64,000 nucleotides of DNA from Hygrocybe punicea (taxonomy: Eukaryota; Basidiomycota; Agaricomycetes; Agaricales; Hygrophoraceae). The position numbers and the translations under genes were made by a program. This document shows positions 58,760 through 64,000 of this stretch, in pieces. The stretch lies in assembly GCA_963556145.1 (NCBI GenBank), contig OY744470.1, positions 4,898,001 through 4,962,000 of the forward strand, written 5' to 3'. Each line of letters starts with the position of its first letter. Position 1 is the first letter of the stretch. The notes under the pieces were generated by a model that ran no database searches, was not told where the DNA came from, and worked only from the letters and a program-made list of their open reading frames with translations.

Positions 58760-60781
58760 TCATTTCGGCACTCCCAAGACCATGACCCATTGCACATTGA
58801 GTGAAATGCTCTTCATCATGTCATCTACACGCTTGAATGTATTGATGGTATGTCCAACAATGACACAGGATCCTGCAGGGATATTGTGCGGGAAGATGGG
58901 TAGTTGCTGGAGCGATATGAGAGTGGACGTGAAGTCCGCTTTGACTTTGCGTGCATCATAGATGGGCACTGACAACACATACTTAAGATATCATTTTATA
59001 TTAGACGACCGAATGCTTACCAATATCGTAAAATGATAGAGCGGCCTTATTATAAGATGGAGTGGGTCAACGAGTGAATAGACTAAGTTGTACATTTTTG
59101 GATGTTGATGCCTCTATGAAAATTGATTAAAAATTACAACTAGAAAAGATTAATGCACATACTGGGAGATGTATCCATTCCACTTGCTGTGGTCATTGAG
59201 AAGGACACATAGTCCTTATACAGTTGGGCCTGAAATTTGGACTTGCAAATCACCATTCCAATAGCACCGACATATCGCTCCCATTCTCCTTGAAGTGGTG
59301 CACCCTGTATAACCTTGACCAGCTTTGTATTGCCACCAATCTTGGGCTCATCGAGAAAGCAGGACTCCACTATGATGACCGATGTAAAGATTGTCGGCAT
59401 TCCACCTCTGACTGCATGAAAGAAGTTGCGACCGAATGCACCAGTGGAGATATGGGCAGGGTTATCACGAGAGAGATTAGAGTACCTCTCAGATCTAGCA
59501 AAGGTAATGGCGGAAAGCAATAACCTATATTATATCAAATGAATTGACTGGATCAACCTCAAATTGTCGTTGAAATAACGTACTTTCTGTTGATCTTGTA
59601 GATGTCAGTGATAATATCACTGAACTGTGGGTTGCCATTTCCAATTGCACTGGACCAAGATACCATTGCTGCAGCCCTAAATGGTTATGAGTAAACGACA
59701 AATGTATGACTGTGATTGCATACTTGATGTTGACGCAGTCTTGGTAGGTGTCAACAAGTTGAGGATCCCTCGTGCCAATATCGGACTCATCAACGTTCGG
59801 AGATGGTAAGCTAGATTCACAACATCTACATCAAACACCACGGTGTAATAACATCCAACACACCTGGTGATCTGCATCAGCGCATAGGTCAGATCTCCTT
59901 CATCGCCACTGGAGCCTTTATCATCGTCGGTATCATTGAGCATGATGGCCTTTGTGGACTTGGACTTCTTGGATGGCATATTAGAAACACTGTTACGATT
60001 AATGAATGGGAATATTCATATCTGCACGTAAGATACACATGAAATTGGCTTATCGGGGTTCTTCATTAAGGCTACTTTGCGACGATGCCTAAACAGTCAA
60101 ACGATTTGTTTGAACAAATGGATGTGTCTATGATAACCGAACAACTCACTTAGAACCGTAATCCTCTTCCGTCTCATGATTGATTAGATGCAGCTTTCAA
60201 TTTCTTGGAGGGGGAAGGCGTTTTACTATGTATAACTTGTCAATAATGAAACAACACCTATGAGAAATATTTACACAGCGTCGTCATTGTCTGTGACATT
60301 GGGAGATGACATTTGACGCTTCTTCCCACTGTAACAAATTGGTATCATGTTAGATATGTTTGCGATTGAAACACTAACATGGCTTTAATGTTGCGGAGCT
60401 TGACGGAATGCCTAGGATATCGATATTTGTTAACTCATGTCAAATGACAAATGATGTGTGATTATATAGATACCTTGTGAGTGTTGATGGTGCCATTACA
60501 CTGCCTGTGCTTTGAATACTGATGGCATCATCACTAGCATCAGACAAAGCCACACTGTCAATTGGTCAAAAGTAGATAACGATTAAAATGATAACACATA
60601 CATATCATCATCAGCCCAAGTCTTGATGACCTTCTTTCGCTTCTCGATTGTTGCAGAAGGCCGTCTTTAGTGCATGCAATAGAAACTTCAGTAATACCGA
60701 GTAAAATAGGTAAACATACATGGTGGCCTTGGGTTTTGCTTTCGAGTTTGATTTCATGGCAGTGGACTTCTTGGGAGGCAT
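58760..60781 (-). pseudogene. cassette gene 2, copy R
   Basis: Starts MPPKKSTAMKSNSKAKPKAT at 60781. Many small basic/acidic exons to about 59680 follow (KKSKSTKAIMLNDTDDDK, DVVNLAYHLRTLMSPILARG). The core exon (59520 to about 59165) has SRDNPAHISTGAFGRNFFHA, CFLDEPKIGGNTKLVKVIQG, GEWERYVGAIGM and QLYKDYVSFSMTTASGMD. The next exon carries TGA 59069-59067 where copy L has TGT. The last (58978-58760) has VPIYDARKVKADFTSTLISL and VIVGHTINTFKRVDDMMKSI, stop TGA 58762-58760. It may bind DNA given the basic tail; no known domain. Convergent with gene 3. Confidence 0.65.
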
Positions 60782-60868
60782 TGGAGAGCGGTCAAAGTTG
60801 ATGGAATAGTGGATGTCATCTCCACTCACACTTTAAATCACTCGAAAACAATAAGATATAAATTTAAG
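60782..60868. promoter_or_regulatory. 87-bp shared promoter of genes 1 and 2, copy R
   Basis: The start codons of gene 2 (60781, minus) and gene 1 (60869, plus) are only 87 bp apart. Any promoter must therefore be bidirectional and very compact. An AAGATATAAATTTAAG stretch near 60850 is AT-rich and TATA-like. Confidence 0.45.
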
Positions 60869-62709
60869 ATGAATTGGTGGATCCAAAATTTCAACAATAA
60901 CATCAGAGGATCCACCATTGGCATATGCTTGTATACCAAACAAGGCGTCTTGGGCCATGTACTCTATGCAAAGTGCAAAGGTATGCATGAAAAACCGATG
61001 ACTGTCCACATGATATTCACCACAAATTTATACTGATAGGTTTCATGAATTGTTGACAAGCTCAATTAAAGTTAGGAATGGAGACTAAACAAAAAGGGGT
61101 ATTCATGAAACAAAATTGCATAATGCCAAATTAAGCAACATGGGGTATACTAACAGATATTGATGAATAATGGATAGGGGTTAATTCCAATGCTGTGCAT
61201 ACATATCCTGTGATGCAGAATTAATGCGGAAAAGCTGGAGTACATGCTTGACTATACCATATCCAAACCAGGCAGCTGACAACCAACATTATATGCAGCA
61301 TTTGAAAGAAATGGAAAGGATCCGTATTATGCAAAATGACGCAAACTTCAATATTCAAGAATGCAAAACAAAAACAAAAAACAAAACAGATCCTGAAAAG
61401 CTAACATCACATCCACATCAAAAACCAATATGGATATGATCGGTGTGAGGATGATGGCCGAAGATAAAATCCACAAAGTGAACGGAAATGTGCCACACAA
61501 TATACATCTCACCACTGCTTTGTACGTGATGGACAACTATTACAACTTCAAGGGTGCATGTTAGCAATATCCACCATATATATACTGGCTAGTATTTGAC
61601 ACCAAATTGACAGCTGAACATCTACAGGAAGTCATATCTGCACGCTTAGATGATGATGAAAGTCAGCTTGCGAAGACCACAAATGTAAGTCATTGGATTT
61701 GAAAAGGTATATCATATTGACCGCATTGCCAGATTTCAAATGTCAATATTGTGCATGTCGACTCTTCAAATTGCTGGAAGTTTACACTTCCAACCAATGA
61801 TGAATCCGAACATCAAGAATTGGTATTAAGTTTGCAAGCGATTTTGGTGGCAAAAGATCTTCCACCCATAACAATCAGGTATGTGCTAAATTCGTATCCA
61901 TTCCTTGAATACCATTCTGATGAACCACTGTAATAGTCAACCGGAACGCCGAATGCCCTTCATACGTCAAAGCATAGTCGTAACTGGCCTTGATACAATG
62001 GGCTTTCAATCCTATATCAATAACCTTCGGATTCTGCACCAGAAACTGGCTCGTCAATTTCCTGACAAAGCAATGCAAGCTTTTACGCCTTCTACATACA
62101 TAGATTACATGGCACTCACAATAGGAACCCGATATTTCACTGATCGCCGACACGACAACTCTTCCCCTCACATTCCATTCGAGCATGCCATCAATCCAAA
62201 AGGCATATTAACCTCACTTGCGAATTCCCACTACTTTCATGGCCAGGACAATTGCGTACTTTATTACAAGTTGAAGTCTGATAGAAATCGACATTGGTGA
62301 GTGACAATGAATTGGAATCATATCCCTACTGATGGAAATATTCATTAGCTTCATTCCAACAAACCCAACTTGCTTTAGAATCGGTGATATAGTGGAGGTT
62401 CAGTTTACAATATCGGCAGTTCCGGTAAAGAAGAATAAATTCAAGATGATTCTGAATCTACGGTCATTGGCACTGGTAGACAGTGACTTCACAGAGGTAA
62501 CACTTCAATACATCAAGAATTAAACGAATACTGATGTATATTCTCAGGAAGCAACTACGATTCGCAACAAGACAGCTTTGCCTACACTAACTACACAGCC
62601 CAAAATAGCGATCAAACAACATGTTGGTTATGTGGAAGAGGGTAATGATGCAGAGGGTGTTGTGGAAACAAGGCAACGCTTCTATAATATGAATATAGAC
62701 CAATGCTAA
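60869..62709 (+). CDS. cassette gene 1, copy R (possible OB-fold C-terminus)
   Basis: Exon 1 starts MNWWIQNFNNNIRGSTIGIC. Following exons are partly unclear (61230-61440). Then come DKIHKVNGNVPHNIHLTTAL and VMDNYYNFK; NVNIVHVDSSNCWKFTLPTN with ELVLSLQAILVAKDLPP; and 61935-62297 with LRILHQKLARQFPDKAMQAF, TIGTRYFTDRRHD, HIPFEHAINPKGIL and DNCVLYYKLKSDRN. The next exon (FRIGDIVEVQFTISAVPVKK, FKMILNLRSLALVDSDFTE) has the strand pattern of an OB fold. The last exon ends at TAA 62707-62709. Main exons are open in both copies. An upstream stop in the 61.2-61.4 kb exon region in some frames leaves integrity uncertain. Possibly a nucleic-acid-binding protein. Confidence 0.6.
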
Positions 62710-62751
62710 TGTATAATATTGTATGTACTCAAACTGTTGATATGTTACAGC

Positions 62752-63307
62752 TGTTTTGCCATCTGATGGCAGCAACTGCACTGTTTTGAATCAATTGAGA
62801 AATTTGGACTTGGTAGAATTTTGGGTGCTGTGTTTTGTATCTTATGAAATACTATTTGGATTAAGATGTTTATACAGGGAAAGTTGTACTATGTTTTGAG
62901 GACTATCTATGCCCGTAATTACATTTGGACTATTTAGGATATAGTGAGTTGTTGATGAAATAAAAGGTAGACCAGTACTTTTTGACACCCAAAATGATAC
63001 TGTCAAATTATGACATCGAAAGAGCTCATATGAAGAAGACTGGAGGGAGAAAGTTGTTCATCTTTTCAAGGCCTAGAAGTACATATACCATATTCTTCTC
63101 TATTTTTGTCCTTTGAGCCGTCATTGCCTCTGTACTATGTTTGTCTGTCATTAGGCTCGAAATACAACCTGAATCACAAACTGTATAACCATCTTGATCC
63201 AAACAGTATTTCATGAGATACAAAACACAGCACTCAAAATTCTACCAAGTCCAAATTTCTCAATTGATTCAAAAAGGTGCAGTTACTGCCATCAGATAGT
63301 AAAACGA
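62752..63307. mobile_element. 556-bp foldback element related to the 798-bp palindrome
   Basis: Left end GTTTTGCCATCTGATGGCAG and right end its near inverse. Both arms continue TTGAATCAATTGAGAAATTT. The body (GGAAAGTTGTACTA, GTACATATACC) matches one arm of 36732-37529 with many differences. Non-coding. Confidence 0.8.
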
Positions 63308-64000
63308 CGGTAAACCATTGAAAGTTGTAAATCACGATGATACATGGAACCATTCTGAATACATCAATTTACTATGAAATGTGTCTTCTATATACTGTAA
63401 TTGAAATTTGGCTATTGATTCAGGCATCTAGCATTGATGACACATATGTGACATGTCCTGATATTGTATTCTTCAATCATTGTTACTGTGACTCTGCAAT
63501 TTGAGGATCCACAATATGCAAGAGGTGTATCTTCTTGCTGAAAAGATGAGAATGAGCTATTGAAAATTCATTATCTACCTATACTCCAGATGTAATGTTT
63601 GCATATTCTCTTGATAGCTAACTATATCCATTGTTCAATGTGTACTCATCACATATGACAATAGTAAACTGAACATATTGACCGAACACATTGACCGAAC
63701 ACACCGAACATGTCCAATATGTTTGGTTTGTGGTCCATGAAACTGAATTACAATTCATTGTACAAATTCAATCAAACTACCTTTACTTCTCATATGTGAT
63801 GCATAACCTTTTGTTCAAAGACGTGTCATATTAACTGGACGAAATCTACAGGTGCAACAAGCATATTTACTCCTTTATATCTAAATTGATGACAAAATTC
63901 ACTGCTGTACTGAGAAGCCTATGTTGCTATGTTCCTGCATTGATACCATTGGATTGCATCTTGGCCCAACCTTCACTTTTTCCCATCCTGCCATAAATAT
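63308..64000. other. unassigned sequence with one CGAACA repeat cluster
   Basis: AT-rich, no supportable ORF. At about 63668-63730 there is a short cluster ATTGACCGAACACATTGACC, then GAACACACCGAACATGTCC. It has the same core as the copy R array but lies outside the cassette as I bound it. Confidence 0.5.

Overview
The window looks like a repeat-dense, accessory part of a filamentous fungal genome, most likely an agaricomycete basidiomycete. The evidence is multi-exon genes with 50-60 nt GT..AG introns, chromodomain Ty3/gypsy and Ty1/copia elements, Helitron N-terminal sequence, and Tc1/mariner-type transposases accompanied by a fungal-type accessory gene. No ordinary housekeeping gene is visible.

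The backbone is one roughly 10-kb five-gene cassette present twice in opposite orientation. Copy R (about 52.5-62.7 kb) is nearly uninterrupted. Copy L (about 8.8-37.7 kb) has the same genes in the same order and relative strands, but eight insertions inflate it to about 29 kb: X1, a CACTA-like foldback, X2, two LTR elements, a hAT-like element, a hairpin and X3. Removing them leaves about 9.8 kb, against about 10.2 kb for copy R. I number the genes from the outer end: gene 1 (possible OB-fold tail), gene 2 (basic, Ser/Lys-rich start and conserved core), gene 3 (Cys-rich N-terminus, ATP-grasp-like C-terminal half), gene 4 (conserved N-terminal domain, Lys/Pro/acidic nuclear-type tail) and gene 5 (remnant). 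Genes 1/2 and 3/4 are divergent pairs; genes 2/3 are convergent. In both copies the shared 3/4 promoter interval holds an array of palindromic repeats with a TGTTCG/CGAACA core. The monomers differ between copies, but position and mirror symmetry are the same. The families keep reading frame and introns between diverged copies, yet carry different disabling mutations, so an active ancestor is likely. I do not know a described function for the set.

Layout: 1-3849, 3' part of a chromodomain gypsy element with an ASCH/PUA-like C-terminal extension, nested in a copia element (3850-6550, minus strand). 6.6-7.8 kb, tRNA-like gene and partial hAT-like copy. 8.8-37.7 kb, cassette copy L with insertions. 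38.5-41.1 kb, a decayed Tc1/mariner-type element (Y2). 41.3-46.1 kb, Helitron N-terminal fragments invaded by X4 and X5. 47.4-52.5 kb, a 5-kb DD34E element (Y1) with about 270-bp inverted repeats. 52.5-62.7 kb, cassette copy R. 62.7-64 kb, foldback element and unassigned sequence.

Copy R acts as a natural empty-site reference for insertions in copy L, which fixes element ends and target-site duplications to within a few bases. All identifications are by eye from motifs and by comparing the two copies; no database search was possible.
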